Source: Leptasterias polaris
Lineage: Eukaryota > Echinodermata > Asteroidea > Forcipulatida > Asteriidae
Assembly (NCBI GenBank): GCA_037783415.1
Contig: JAZGTN010000165.1
Span: forward strand, 682,001 to 746,000
Reading direction: 5' to 3'
Length of the DNA stretch: 64,000 nt
Shown here one piece after another: positions 20,803-31,899 of this stretch. Within the stretch, counting starts at the first letter, position 1; the number at the start of each line of letters is the position of its first letter. Position numbers and translations under genes: made by a program. The notes under the pieces are model-generated. The model worked only from the letters and a program-made list of their open reading frames with translations. It had not been told where the DNA came from and made no database searches.

Positions 20803-20916
20803 ACAATTTCAACATGGCTTGTGTAAATGATGTTACCTTATGGTGTGTGGTTGCAAATGGTGTGTGATTTATTAATTTACCCCAAAATTTCATTGTACAA
20901 AAAAACAAAAAACTTC

Positions 20917-21076
20917 GGTGATCCCCTGGCTGCCGCTTCCCAGGTTGATGCCTGGCTACACGGCAGTTATATGGCTTTTCAAAGATATAGATAACTCAGT
21001 TGGTAGAACGTTAATCCGGAGGTCGTTGGTTCAAATCCCGCTCTAGTCAATATGTCTGTGTTCAACCCCAAATAAG
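20917..21076 (+). mobile_element. Internally deleted tRNA SINE
   Basis: It has the order GATCCCCTGGCTGCCGCTTC, then a shortened tRNA-like head with ATAACTCAGTTGGTAGAACG and box B GGTTCAAATCC. Same family as 5595, with deletions in spacer and anticodon arm. Confidence 0.65.
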
Positions 21077-21121
21077 AAGTTACAACACTCCTGGTAAATC
21101 TGTTCCAGTTAAAACAAATAC

Positions 21122-21277
21122 ACCGATCCATTAAGCCACGCCCATTTCTCATTGACCAATCACAGCCGCGAAATCTGATCACCATTTGAGCCGTTTGGTG
21201 ATCTTTGCACTAATGGTGATCGGGTTTCGCGGCTGTGATTGGTCGACTCGTAAGGAGGCGGGGCTTGGTGGATCGAT
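21122..21277. mobile_element. Hairpin MITE, copy 2
   Basis: A second copy of the 155-bp hairpin at 10087, beginning ACCGATCCATTAAGCCACGC. The right end is mutated (GGTGGATCGAT), so the arms no longer pair perfectly. Confidence 0.85.
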
Positions 21278-21428
21278 CAATTGTGCCATCAACTATAGTA
21301 ATAGTCATCATTATGTTTGCCCTGTTTGCAGATGATGATTGTTTGCTATAAATGATAAAGGCATTTAAACTTTGTAATGTCAAAGGGTATCGGCAAGCTT
21401 TATCTTGTCAGTAAAACCATGTGTTTAG

Positions 21429-21792
21429 AGGAAAGATAAACGTTTGGGTACCACTCTTAAAATTAACGGCAATAACAACTTACTTGGTTTCGATTGTATA
21501 AAGCATTTTGAGACTCATTTCCCTTTGAAGTAATGTTGTTATGGGGAAAAGATATCAGGTTTTATGCCAAAAATTTTGAATCTGAGAAGCGTTTCTGTCA
21601 GAAACGCTTCTCAGATTGTGTATTCCTATTGGGATTATTCTTCCTGTGTGGACATATTCGCTCTGGTTTTTCGGCGATATGTCAAAAACGCGACCACCTT
21701 TTGAAGTTAGTTTTATTGTACCGGTATATATCTACATTTATATAGGATTAAAACAATCGAACGGTTCCAAAAACCGAAGGTATACTATGCCT
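21429..21792. mobile_element. TTAA MITE, family 2, diverged left end
   Basis: The 3' end TATACTATGCCT is followed by TTAA. The 5' end is decayed (TTAG then AGGAAAGATAAACG). The internal hairpin GTTTCTGTCAGAAACGCTTC is kept. Confidence 0.75.
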
Positions 21793-21942
21793 TTAAATAA
21801 ATCATACATTAATTTGTCTACACTTTAAAAACTATTGAGCAGTGTTGCCAGATCATTTTGGGTTCAATTATAATGTTATTTTATTTTAATTTCAATTATT
21901 TGGACAATACAATTTATACAAGCAGGGGCCGTGCAGGGGGAG

Positions 21943-22160
21943 GGCAGATCAAAAAGCCATTCCGACAGCTTTATTCCACAAACTGCATCTCTGTGGAACG
22001 CCTAATTGCCTGGTACTATTATGTTTCCCTCCATCCTATAATCTAGAAAATTTTAAGAGGAATCTCCTTTCCTACCTTCAGCTCCCCGAGTTATTTTCAT
22101 CTTCTAGTAGTCCCTTACCAAGAGTGATTTTTAGCCTTGTTTGGGGCAAACTAGCATTAA
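21943..22160 (+). pseudogene. Non-LTR reverse transcriptase C-terminal remnant
   Basis: Plus frame from about 21946 reads RSKSHSDSFIPQTASLWNA, then after a stop LPGTIMFPS, resembling the S-F-x-P-R-T-x-x-L-W-N-x-L-P motif near the end of CR1/Jockey-group reverse transcriptases. Stops and frame breaks make it dead. Confidence 0.6.
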
Positions 22161-22508
22161 AACAAATACATGTTTTTCTTTGTTAATCTAAAAAGATGTG
22201 CCCTCCAAAACCTCACTCATTTTTAAACAACAGAAATCGATAATATAGCATACACATAACACTAGAAATTTGGGTGGGGTGGGAGAGGTGTTAAAATGTT
22301 CACAAATTTCAACCAAAAGATTGATTATAGACTAGACGTCAAAACACTTTACATCAGTAAAGTGTTTTGTATTGTAAAGTTTGCTATACCGGAGTCTTAT
22401 AGCTCACGTATCTACCACTAAGGTACTCATCAAGACGCCTGGACAGTGAGAAACATTTTTGAAGACAAGATTTTTTTGACTTTTTGGTGACTTTTTACCG
22501 TGTTGCAG

Positions 22509-22869
22509 GCAGGTGGGGGTATGAACTCGACAGTAATCATGGTTATTATAAATCGTAGAAACAAAGCATTCTTGCAGTATCTGCAGGTAATCAATGTTTT
22601 TCATTTTAAAGCTGTTTTTCCCCATATCACATTCATCCAACAGTTGATATTACACCACAACTACCTTCGCATAAAAGCAACAAAAAGTTCGTCGCCTTCC
22701 AACAAATCCTTATCAATCATCCAACGGATACCGTTTGTCCTGTGTGATCTAGAAAGTGAACTTTGCGGTTAACACCACTGGACGACTATCTGTTTCTTTC
22801 ATCGTTCCTTATACCATGGAGGAAGGAACCGAACTGGGTGATGACAAGTACAAGCAGTTCAAGTTTTAA
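22509..22869 (+). CDS. Unidentified two-exon coding segment with stop
   Basis: Exon A 22509-22586 (acceptor TGTTGCAG, donor GTAATC) encodes AGGGMNSTVIMVIINRRN through FLQYLQ in phase 0. Exon B 22753-22869 (acceptor GATCTAG) continues in phase 0 with KVNFAVNTTGRLSVSFIVPY and TMEEGTELGDDKYKQFKF, then TAA. The 166-bp intron and matching phases support a genuine 3' gene end or a gene fragment. The composition is protein-like and unlike the surrounding repeats. I do not recognise the family. Earlier exons, if any, would lie between HGD and 22.5 kb; none was found there. No AATAAA follows closely. It could be a pseudogene remnant. Confidence 0.5.
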
Positions 22870-23057
22870 CCATTTGAGCCAGGATTGATGACCCTTTTCA
22901 CAATATGTGAATTTCCGAGGAAATTCCCTTTCCCGGGACGTTAATTGGATGATCTTTTCATTTGAATTGCTAACATATATATGAAACTATTATATGCTGA
23001 ATCTAAAATTATAGTAATTTATTAAGTAACATCTTAAAGGTCAATCAGTCGCATTAA

Positions 23058-23846
23058 AGGCAAAGTATGCCTTTGTTTTTTGGAACTGTTCAATTGTTTT
23101 AAAGGCACTGAACACGTTTGGTAATTACTCAAAATATATATTAGCATAAAAACTTACTTGGTAACGGCAACGGAGAGCTGTTGATAGTATAAAACATTGT
23201 GAGAAACGACTCCCTCTGAAGTAACGTAGTTTTTGAGAAAGAGGTAACTTTCTCACTATAATAATAAAATACTTCATGCATGAAGCCTTTTATTAGCATC
23301 TGAAAGCACACAAAATTGTGCAACAAGGGTGTTTTTTCTTTCTTTATTTTCTTGCAACTTCGATGACGGATTCAGCCCAAATTTTCACAGGTTTGTTATT
23401 TTATGCATATGTTGGGATACACCGAGTGACAATACCGGTCTTTGACAATTACCAAACATGTTCAGTGCCTTTAATCCTACACAAATGTACATATATACAA
23501 TAAAACTAATCTGTGAAAATTTCATTTCAAAAGGTGCTTGCGTTTTTGAGATAAAGCCGAAAATCTGGAGCGAATATTAAAATGTCCTCACATGATAAAT
23601 AATTCCTAAGAGGAATACACAATCTGAGAATTGTTTCTGACAGTATATAACGCTTCTCAGATTCAAATTTTAGCGCATAAGAACTGTTATCTTTTTACAT
23701 TTTAATTTAACCACATTACTTCAAAGTGATAGGCCTATGTTTGACATAATGCTTTATATACTTTCGAAAGTTGCTGTTAGGGTTCTAACTAATAAGTTTT
23801 TATTACCATTCATTTTAAGAGTGATTACCAAACGTATACCTTCCCT
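23058..23846. mobile_element. TTAA MITE family 2, interrupted by a family 1 copy
   Basis: The left piece 23058-23102 starts AGGCAAAGTATGCC after TTAA (23054-23057). The right piece 23471-23846 carries the family 2 interior (GGAATACACAATCTGAGAA) and ends TATACCTTCCCT before TTAA. A family 1 element at 23103-23470 sits at an internal TTAA. Confidence 0.8.
23103..23470. mobile_element. TTAA MITE family 1, nested
   Basis: Ends AGGCACTGAACACG and CATGTTCAGTGCCT with exact TTAA at 23099-23102 and 23471-23474. About 95 percent identical by eye to 8597-8964. Confidence 0.9.
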
Positions 23847-23850
23847 TTAA

Positions 23851-24220
23851 AGGCACTGTACACGTTTGGTAATTACTCAAAACATATATTAGCATAAAAA
23901 CTTACTTGGTAACGAGCAACGGAGAGCTGTTGATAGCATAAAACATTGTGAGAAACGACTCCCTCAGAGAAGTAACGTAGTTTTTGAGAAAGAGGTAATT
24001 TCTCACTAAAATAATAAAAGACTTCTGGCCAGAAGCCTTTTATTCCTATCTGAAAGCACACTAATTTGTACAACAAGGGTGTTTTTTCTTTCATCATTTT
24101 CTTGCAACTTCAATGACCAATTGAGCCCAAATTTTCACAGGCTTGTTATTTTATGCATATGTTGGGATACACCAAGTGAGAATACTGGTCTTTGACAATT
24201 ACCAAACGTATTCAGTGCCT
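23851..24220. mobile_element. TTAA MITE family 1, adjoining copy
   Basis: Starts AGGCACTGTACACG directly after the TTAA (23847-23850) that ends the family 2 element, and ends GTATTCAGTGCCT before TTAA 24221-24224. One TTAA is shared by two different elements. Confidence 0.9.
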
Positions 24221-24627
24221 TTAAAGAAAAATATCATCATGTTCCACTTAAGGTGTAGGTACATTGAAGCTATAAGTGGTTTGTAATAAGAATATCCCTC
24301 TCCAATGCGAAAGCAAACTCCCCTGAAATTGCGATATCCCAGCCAGCAATACTGAGTGTTCTTGCAAAGAATTGCAGTCCACGAGTGTGAAACAAACATG
24401 GTGGCCGTGTGGTTGCAATTGCCTTGAAAGTTTGACTATTTCCTGGGGTTGGGTGGGTTTTGGTTGTATCGCAAAGATTACCTGGTATTTCATGTAACGT
24501 GTAATTTGATGTTTGAAGCTTTCCATGGTGTGGATCATAATAAAAACTATAGTATCTAAACTTACAGGTACAACCGTTAACCGTACATAAAATTCTTTTT
24601 TGGAGAAGTGTTGGTTCTGATACCGCA
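24221..24627. other. No gene seen
   Basis: About 400 bp of unique-looking sequence. The overlapping minus-strand frames here have no recognisable domain. Confidence 0.5.
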
Positions 24628-24751
24628 CCGGTGTCGCGCACTGAGCATTCCGGCGTACTAACCGTATGACCAAAATAATAACATTATGTCATGTCATGCC
24701 TGCGCGCAGCAAGCGAAAGTAGTCCATTTTGTGCCGCACTGAGTGTTCCTC
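24628..24751. repeat. Dispersed repeat, copy A
   Basis: CCGGTGTCGCGCACTGAGC through GCACTGAGTGTTCCTC matches the reverse complement of 41996-42124 over its whole length (shared ATGCCTGCGCGCAGCAAG). Confidence 0.8.
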
Positions 24752-24767
24752 TGGTGTCAGGACACTT

Positions 24768-24862
24768 CGTACCTTTACCTTTTCGTACCCGGGACACTTC
24801 GTACCTTTTACAAGGTACGAAGTGACTTTGGACACTTCGTACCCTGGACACTTTGTACCGTC
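24768..24862. repeat. Short direct and inverted GGACACTTCGTACC motifs
   Basis: GGACACTTCGTACC occurs about four times (one as GGACACTTTGTACC) and once in complement form (AAGGTACGAAGTGACTT) within 95 bp, making several small hairpins beside the minisatellite. Confidence 0.8.
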
Positions 24863-24899
24863 AGCCGAGTCACTGATCGTACCTTCATACAAGACACTT

Positions 24900-27620
24900 A
24901 GTCCCAGTCCGCAAGCCGCCGTCGGACCGCCGGTGGCAGGTGGTGGCTTAGCAGCGGCTCGTCGGCATCGGCACGCCGATTTAAAACCGACAGCGGTCCG
25001 CCAGTGGTAGCCAGGTGGCTTGCGACCGGCGGCACGCCGACCAAAAACCAACGGCGGTCCGCCAGCGGTAACCAGTGGCATACCACCAGAGGAATGCCGC
25101 TCAAGAACCGACAGCGGACCGATATCGGTAACGAGAGGCATACCACCAGAGGCCTGCCGCTCAAGAACCGACAGCGGACCAATATCGGTAACGAGTGGCA
25201 TACCACCAGAGGCCTGCCGCTCAAGAACCGACAGCGGACCGACATCGGTGACCAGCGGCATACCACCAGAGGCCTGCCGCTTAACAACCGCCAGCGGACC
25301 GACATCGGTAACAAGTGGCATACCGCCAGAGGCCTGCCGCTCAAGAACCGACAGCGGACCGACATCGGTAACCAGTGCCATACCACCAGAGGCCTGCCGC
25401 TCAAGAGCCGACAGCGGACCAATATCGGTAACGAGTGGCATACCACTAGAGGCCTGCCGCTCAACAACCGACAGTGGACCGACATCGGTAACCTGCGGCA
25501 CATCACTAGAGGCCTGCCGCACAAGAACCGACAGCGGACCGACATCGGTAACCAGCGGCATACCACCAGAGGCCTGCCGCTTAACAACCGCCAGCGGACC
25601 GACATCGGTAACAAGTGGCATACCACCAGAGGCCTGCCGCTCAAGAACCGACAGCGGACCGACATCGGTAACTGCAGTGCCATACCACCAGAGGCCTGCC
25701 GCTCAAGAACCGACAGCGGACCGACATTGGTAACCAGTGCCATACCACCAGAGGCCTGCCGCTCAAGAGCCGACAGCGGACCAATATCGGTAACGAGTGG
25801 CATACCACTAGAGGCCTGCCGCTCAACAACCGACAGTGGACCGACATCGGTAACCTGCGGCACATCACTAGAGGCCTGCCGCACAAGAACCGACAGCGGA
25901 CCGACATCGGTAACCAGCGGCATACCACCAGAGGCCTGCCGCTTAACAACCGCCAGCGGACCGACATCGGTAACAAGTGGCATACCGCCAGAGGCCTGCC
26001 GCTCAAGAACCGACAGCGGACCGACATCGGTAACCAGTGCCATACCACCAGAGGCCTGCCGCTCAAGAGCCGACAGCGGACCAATATCGGTAACGAGTGG
26101 CATACCACTAGAGGCCTGCCGCTCAACAACCGACAGTGGACCGACATCGGTAACCTGCGGCACATCACTAGAGGCCTGCCGCACAAGAACCGACAGCGGA
26201 CCGACATCGGTAACCAGCGGCATACCACCAGAGGCCTGCCGCTCAAGAACCGACAGCGGACCGACATTGGTAACCAGTGCCATACCACCAGAGGCCTGCC
26301 GCTCAAGAGCCGACAGCGGACCAATATCGGTAACGAGTGGCATACTACCAGAGGCCTGCCGCTCAACAACCGACAGTGGACCGACATCGGTAACCTGCGG
26401 CACATCACTAGAGGCCTGCCGCACAAGAACCGACAGCGGACCGACATCGGTAACCAGCGGCATACCACCAGAGGCCTGCCGCTTAACAACCGCCAGCGGA
26501 CCGACATCGGTAACAAGTGGCATACCGCCAGAGGCCTGCCGCTCAAGAACCGACAGCGGACCGACATCGGTAACCAGTGCCATACCACCAGAGGCCTACC
26601 GCTCAAGAGCCGACAGCGGACCAATATCGGTAACGAGTGGCATACCACTAGAGGCCTGCCGCTCAACAACCGACAGTGGACCGACATCGGTAACCTGCGG
26701 CACATCACTAGAGGCCTGCCGCACAAGAACCGACAGCGGACCGACATCGGTAACCAGCGGCATACCACCAGAGGCCTGCCGCTTAACAACCGCCAGCGGA
26801 CCGACATCGGTAACAAGTGGCATACCACCAGAGGCCTGCCGCTCAAGAACCGACAGCGGACCGACATCGGTAACTGCAGTGCCATACCACCAGAGGCCTG
26901 CCGCTCAAGAACCGACAGCGGACCGACATCGGTAACCAGTGCCATACCACCAGAGGCCTGCCGCTCAAGAGCCGACAGCGGACCAATATCGGTAACGAGT
27001 GGCATACCACTAGAGGCCTGCCGCTCAACAACCGACAGTGGACCGACATCGGTAACCTGCGGCACATCACTAGAGGCCTGCCGCACAAGAACCGACAGCG
27101 GACCGACATCGGTAACCAGCGGCATACCACCAGAGGCCTGCCGCTTAACAACCGCCAGCGGACCGACATCGGTAACAAGTGGCATACCGCCAGAGGCCTG
27201 CCGCTCAAGAACCGACAGCGGACCGACATCGGTAACCAGTGCCATACCACCAGAGGCCTGCCGCTCAAGAGCCGACAGCGGACCGATATCGGTAACGAGT
27301 GGCATACCACTAGAGGCCTGCCGCTCAACAACCGACAGTGGACCGACATCGGTAACCTGCGGCACATCACTAGAGGCCTGCCGCACAAGAACCGACAGCG
27401 GACCGACATCGGTAACCAGCGGCATACCACCAGAGGCCTGCCGCTTAACAACCGCCAGCGGACCGACATCGGTAACAAGTGGCATACCACCAGAGGCCTG
27501 CCACTCATGAGCCGAAAGCGGACCAACATCCTATTACCACTGGCTTACCACCAGTGGCTTGCCGCCCATGAACCGACAGCGGACCGGCATCAAAGACCGA
27601 CAGGGGACCGACATCAGTTA
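24900..27620. repeat. 60-bp minisatellite with 300-bp higher-order repeat
   Basis: About 41 units of 60 bp (core about 25060-27510), consensus words CATACCACCAGAGGCCTGCC, GCTCAAGAACCGACAGCGG and ACCGACATCGGTAACC. Five variants recur in order A-B-C-D-E (ending CCAGTGCC, CGAGTGGC, CCTGCGGC, CCAGCGGC, CAAGTGGC), so the real period is 300 bp. Local irregularities are a missing E near 26221 and doubled A units near 25680 and 26880, each with an extra base or two. The edges (24900-25060, 27510-27620) are diverged. 60 is divisible by 3 and stops are absent, so frames of 310-643 codons run on both strands; they share no start context and no known domain. Confidence 0.95.
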
Positions 27621-28290
27621 CCAGTGGCATATCGTCAAAGGCCTGCATGCAGCTCCCAAAATGGCAGGCTACACCTTGCCTATCACGCCTAGAAGTCATT
27701 ACTTATGTGGTTAAAACAATGGGGTTGTTTTTAATTGGGTACATATAGAGGCGGCAAGATGGGACCAGTTGTTTTTTGTTTTGTTTTTTCACAACGAGCT
27801 AACTAATAAATAATTTCAGTAACCATTATAGGCCCCTATTCAGTAAAAAAAAATTATAAAAAAATCAAAGGTTTAGCTGTACTATGATCAAATAATTTAG
27901 TGTATCTTTTTGCTTTTGTGACAAATGCAATGTCACAATTAGGTCAAAGAAAAATCCCAGCGGATTATTAAATTATTTTTGGGGGACAACTCATGTCAAA
28001 GTAAGGAAACACTGACAAAAATAATGTTCAGCCATTGATACATGTATGTACCAGAACCTTCAGATGGTTGAATCCCAGTTCAAAGTGAAAGCAAAGCTGC
28101 CTTTTGGTGACGCAAAAACTATAATATTAGAATAAAATCAACGTCCAGTTGGTAAATTATTCCAGTGCTTGGTGCATAATTAATTCTTCGCTCTGGGAGT
28201 TTGTTAATACACTTATCTTCATACAATACCTTGTCAATCACTACGTTACTAACTGTAATACACATTACAACTAGAATGATGTGTTTTACT
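27621..28290. other. No gene seen
   Basis: An A+T-rich spacer of about 670 bp between two tandem arrays. Nothing recognisable on either strand. Confidence 0.6.
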
Positions 28291-31200
28291 ACAGGGATCC
28301 GTATGCACAGAACTTGGTGCAGTTTTTGTCACACCTGCATACGGCACGAGAAATTTCGCTCCAGTAACTAGGCCGGGTGTACGACGAGGGCGACGGCCTG
28401 GACTGTCTGTGCAAGCGCGCTGGTCTGTGAAGCCCGGTCTTATGCACATCCTTGGGCTATCATTTGTTGCAACATTTTTCTTCATATCTTTTCTTTGACT
28501 TCACTTATACTGCTGTAAGTTTCAGAAATTACTCGCACAGATCGTCCGACATCTTGAACAAATTTTGGTGAACTTTTAGAAAAGCACTAAGATTTTATCT
28601 TTTTAGAAGGAATACCACGAAATAATTGTAGAGACTGAATGCAACTTATCCTCTCCACTTTCATCCACTCGCGGTTAACTATAGTGTTTAGAAATCATAT
28701 TGCAACATCAAAACAAAATTTTAAGTTGATTTTCAATTTTTGCAGTTGGAGAATAAATACCCAGTTAAGTAAATTGGCTCAATTTTCTCTGATCATATGT
28801 AAGGAACATTACACACAAGTTTTCAGCGTAAGTTTGCTTCAGTTACCCCGCCGGGCGTTCGCTCTAGTAACTAGGCAGGGGGTACGACGAGGGCGACGGC
28901 CTGGACTGTCTGTGCAAGCGCGCTGGCATGGTCTGTGAAGCCCGGTCTTATGCAAATCCTTGGGCTATCATTTGTTGCAACATTTTTCTTCATATCTTTT
29001 CTTTGACTTCACTTATACTGCTGTAAGTTTCAGAAATTACTCGCACAGATCGTCCGACATCTTGGACAAATTTTGGTGAACTTTTAGAAAAGCACAAAGA
29101 TTTTATCTTTTTCGAAGGAATACCTCGAAATTGTAGAGACTGAATACAACTTTTCCTCTCCACTTTCATCCACTCGCGGTTAACTATTAACCATAGTGTT
29201 TAGAAATCATAGTGAAACATCAGAACAATATTTTAAGTTGATTTTCAATTTTTGCAGTTGGAGAATAAATACCCAATTATTAAGTAAATTGGCTTAATTT
29301 TCTCTGATCATGTAAAGGAACACAAAACACAAGTTTTCAGTGTAAGTTTGCTTCAGTTACCCGCAATTTTTCTTTGACTTCACTTATACTGCTGTAAGTT
29401 TCAGAAATTACTCGCACAGATCGTCCGACACCTTGGCCAAATTTTGGCAAATCACTAGGATTTTTTTTCAAAGGAATACCACAAAATTGTAGAGACTGAA
29501 TGCAACTTATCCTTCTCACTTTCATCCATTCGCTGTTAACTATTTAGTGTTTAGAAATCATATTGCAACGTTAGAACAATTAAGTTGATTTTCAATTTTT
29601 GCAGTTGGAGAAAAAATACCCAATTAAGTAAATTGGCTTAATTTATTCTGATCATAGTATGATCAGAAAAAAATTATGTGAAGGAACACAACAAATAAGT
29701 TTTCATCGTAAGTTTGCTTCAGTAACCCTGCCGGCCGGGCGTTCGCTCCAGTAGGCCGGGTGTACGACGAGGACGGCCTGAACCGTATACTAGCGCGCTG
29801 GTTTGTAAAACCTGGTCTCCTGCAAATCCCTAAATGATCGCAATATATATTTATATATTAAAATAAAACATGTATAACTAAATCGCATCTTCTTCGCATC
29901 TTTTTTTATGTTACAATTTTACCATATTATCACTTTCATCAAAATCTGTCAAATAATTATAACTAAACAAATGATAAAAGAGGGCGCACTCTCATCTGGT
30001 TCTATTCACAAAACACGCACAAATTTCTATACAAACGTCAGGCAGCAATACAGAATGAAGCAGACGACAGAGTGCTCGATGTTGACCTTTTCCTGACAAA
30101 GCAAATGACGAAATTGTAGAGACTGAATGCAGCTTATCTTTTCCCTTTTTGCTCATGTTCCTAAGCTATACAACTCTGAAAATCATTGTTCAGATATTAC
30201 TTGCACAGATCACCCGACATCGTGGCCAAGTTTGGTGAATTTTAAGCAAAGCACTAGGATTTTTCTTTTTCGAAGGAATACCACAAAAGACTGAATGCAG
30301 CTTATCCTCTCCAACTTTCAGCCATTCGCTGTTAACTATTAATTAGTGTTTAGAAATCATATTGCAACGTCGGATATTTTAAGTTGATTGTCAATTTTTG
30401 CAGTTGGAGAAAAAATACCAAGTTAAGAAATTGGCTCAATTTTCTCTGATCATGTATGGAACATTACCGGTACACACAAGTTTTCAACGTAAGTTTGCTT
30501 CAGTAACCCGGCCGGGCGTTCGCTCCAGCAACTAGGCCGGGCGTACGACGAGGGCAACGGCCTGGTGGACTGTCTGTGCAAGCGCGCTGGTCTGTGAAGC
30601 CCGGTCTTATGCACATCCTTGGGCTATCATTTGTTGCAACATTTTCCTTCATATCTTTTCTTTGACTTCACTTATACTGCTGTAAGTTTCAGAAATTACT
30701 CGCACAGATCGTCCGACATCTTGGACAAATTTTGGTGAACTTTTAGAAAAGCACTAAGGTTTTTTCATTTTCGAAGGATTACCAAGAAATTGTAGAGACT
30801 GAATGCAACTTTTCCTCTCCACTTTCATCCACTCGCGGTTGTTAGAAATCATATTGCAACATCAGAACAATATTTTAAGTTGATTTTCAATTTTTGCAGT
30901 TGGAGAATAATTACCCAGTTAAGTAAATTGGCTCAATTTTCTCTTATCATAGTAAGGAACATTACGCACAAGTTTTTAGCGTAAGTTTGCTTCAGTTACC
31001 CGGCCGCGTTCGCTCTAGTAACTAGGCCGGTCGTACGACGAGGGTGACGGCCTGGACTGTCTGTGCAAGCACGCTGGTCTGTGAAGCCCGGTCTAATTAT
31101 GCAGATCCTTGGGCTAGATCATTTGTTGCAACATTTTTCTTCATATCTTTTCTTTGACTTCACTTATACTGCTGTAAATTTCAGACATTACTCGCACAGA

Positions 31201-31545
31201 TCGTCCGACATCTTGGACAAATTTTGGTGAACTTTTAGAAAAACACTAGGATTTTTTCTTTTTCGAAGGAATACCACGAAATTGTAGAGACTGATTGCAG
31301 CTTATCCTTCTCACTTTCATCCATTCGCTGTTAACTATTTAGTGTTTAGAAATCAAAGTGCAACTTCAGAACAATATTCTAAGTTGATTTTCAATTTTTG
31401 CAGTTGGAGAATAATACCAAATTAAGTAAATTGACTTATTTTTCTCTGATCATAATGTTAAGAAACTATACACACAAGTTTTCAGCGTAAGTTTGCTTCA
31501 GTAACCCGGTCGGGCGTACGACGAGGGCGACGGCGTGGACTGTTC
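28290..31545 (+). repeat. Satellite with about 500-bp unit, six to seven copies
   Basis: The landmark GTACGACGAGGGCGACGGCC recurs (with variants) near 28378, 28882, 29760, 30540, 31030 and 31516. Each is followed by TGTGCAAGCGCGCTGG, CATATCTTTTCTTTGACTTC and CTCGCACAGATCGTCCGACA. A copy near 29360 lacks the GC-rich part, and about 300 bp of other sequence is inserted at 29870-30180. Copies are 5-15 percent diverged, so this is older than the minisatellites. Confidence 0.9.
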
Positions 31546-31806
31546 TTACAAATTATAAAATACTTGAATTGTATGGAGGTCTACGCCTACGAATTATCTT
31601 CATAAAGACTGCTGCGTATTTTGTATTCTGGGAGTTTGCAATCAAGTCTGGGGGACACCCGGAAGATAGGGGGTGGGTGGGGGGGTAGGGGATCAATAAT
31701 TGTATACTACTACTAGGTGAATCGTCTAGAATAGGTTATCAACGAGTTATCGATATGGTCCATGCACTGCTCATATGAGTGAAGCCTTATATTATGTGAA
31801 GTGTCG

Positions 31807-31833
31807 CCCCCCCCCCCCCCCCCCCCCCCCCCC
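31807..31833 (+). repeat. Poly-C run, 27 bases
   Basis: An uninterrupted C tract (G on the minus strand). Length in the assembly may be unreliable. Confidence 0.9.
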
Positions 31834-31899
31834 ACCCGCGATTGAGTATAGAATTGTATGAGGGGCCTATATGTACATGTACATGTACTCTGATATAGC

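Noticed and set aside
24689..27529. Open frames of 228-643 codons on both strands
   Set aside because: They follow a 60-bp stop-free repeat, overlap each other on opposite strands and contain no known domain; called a minisatellite.
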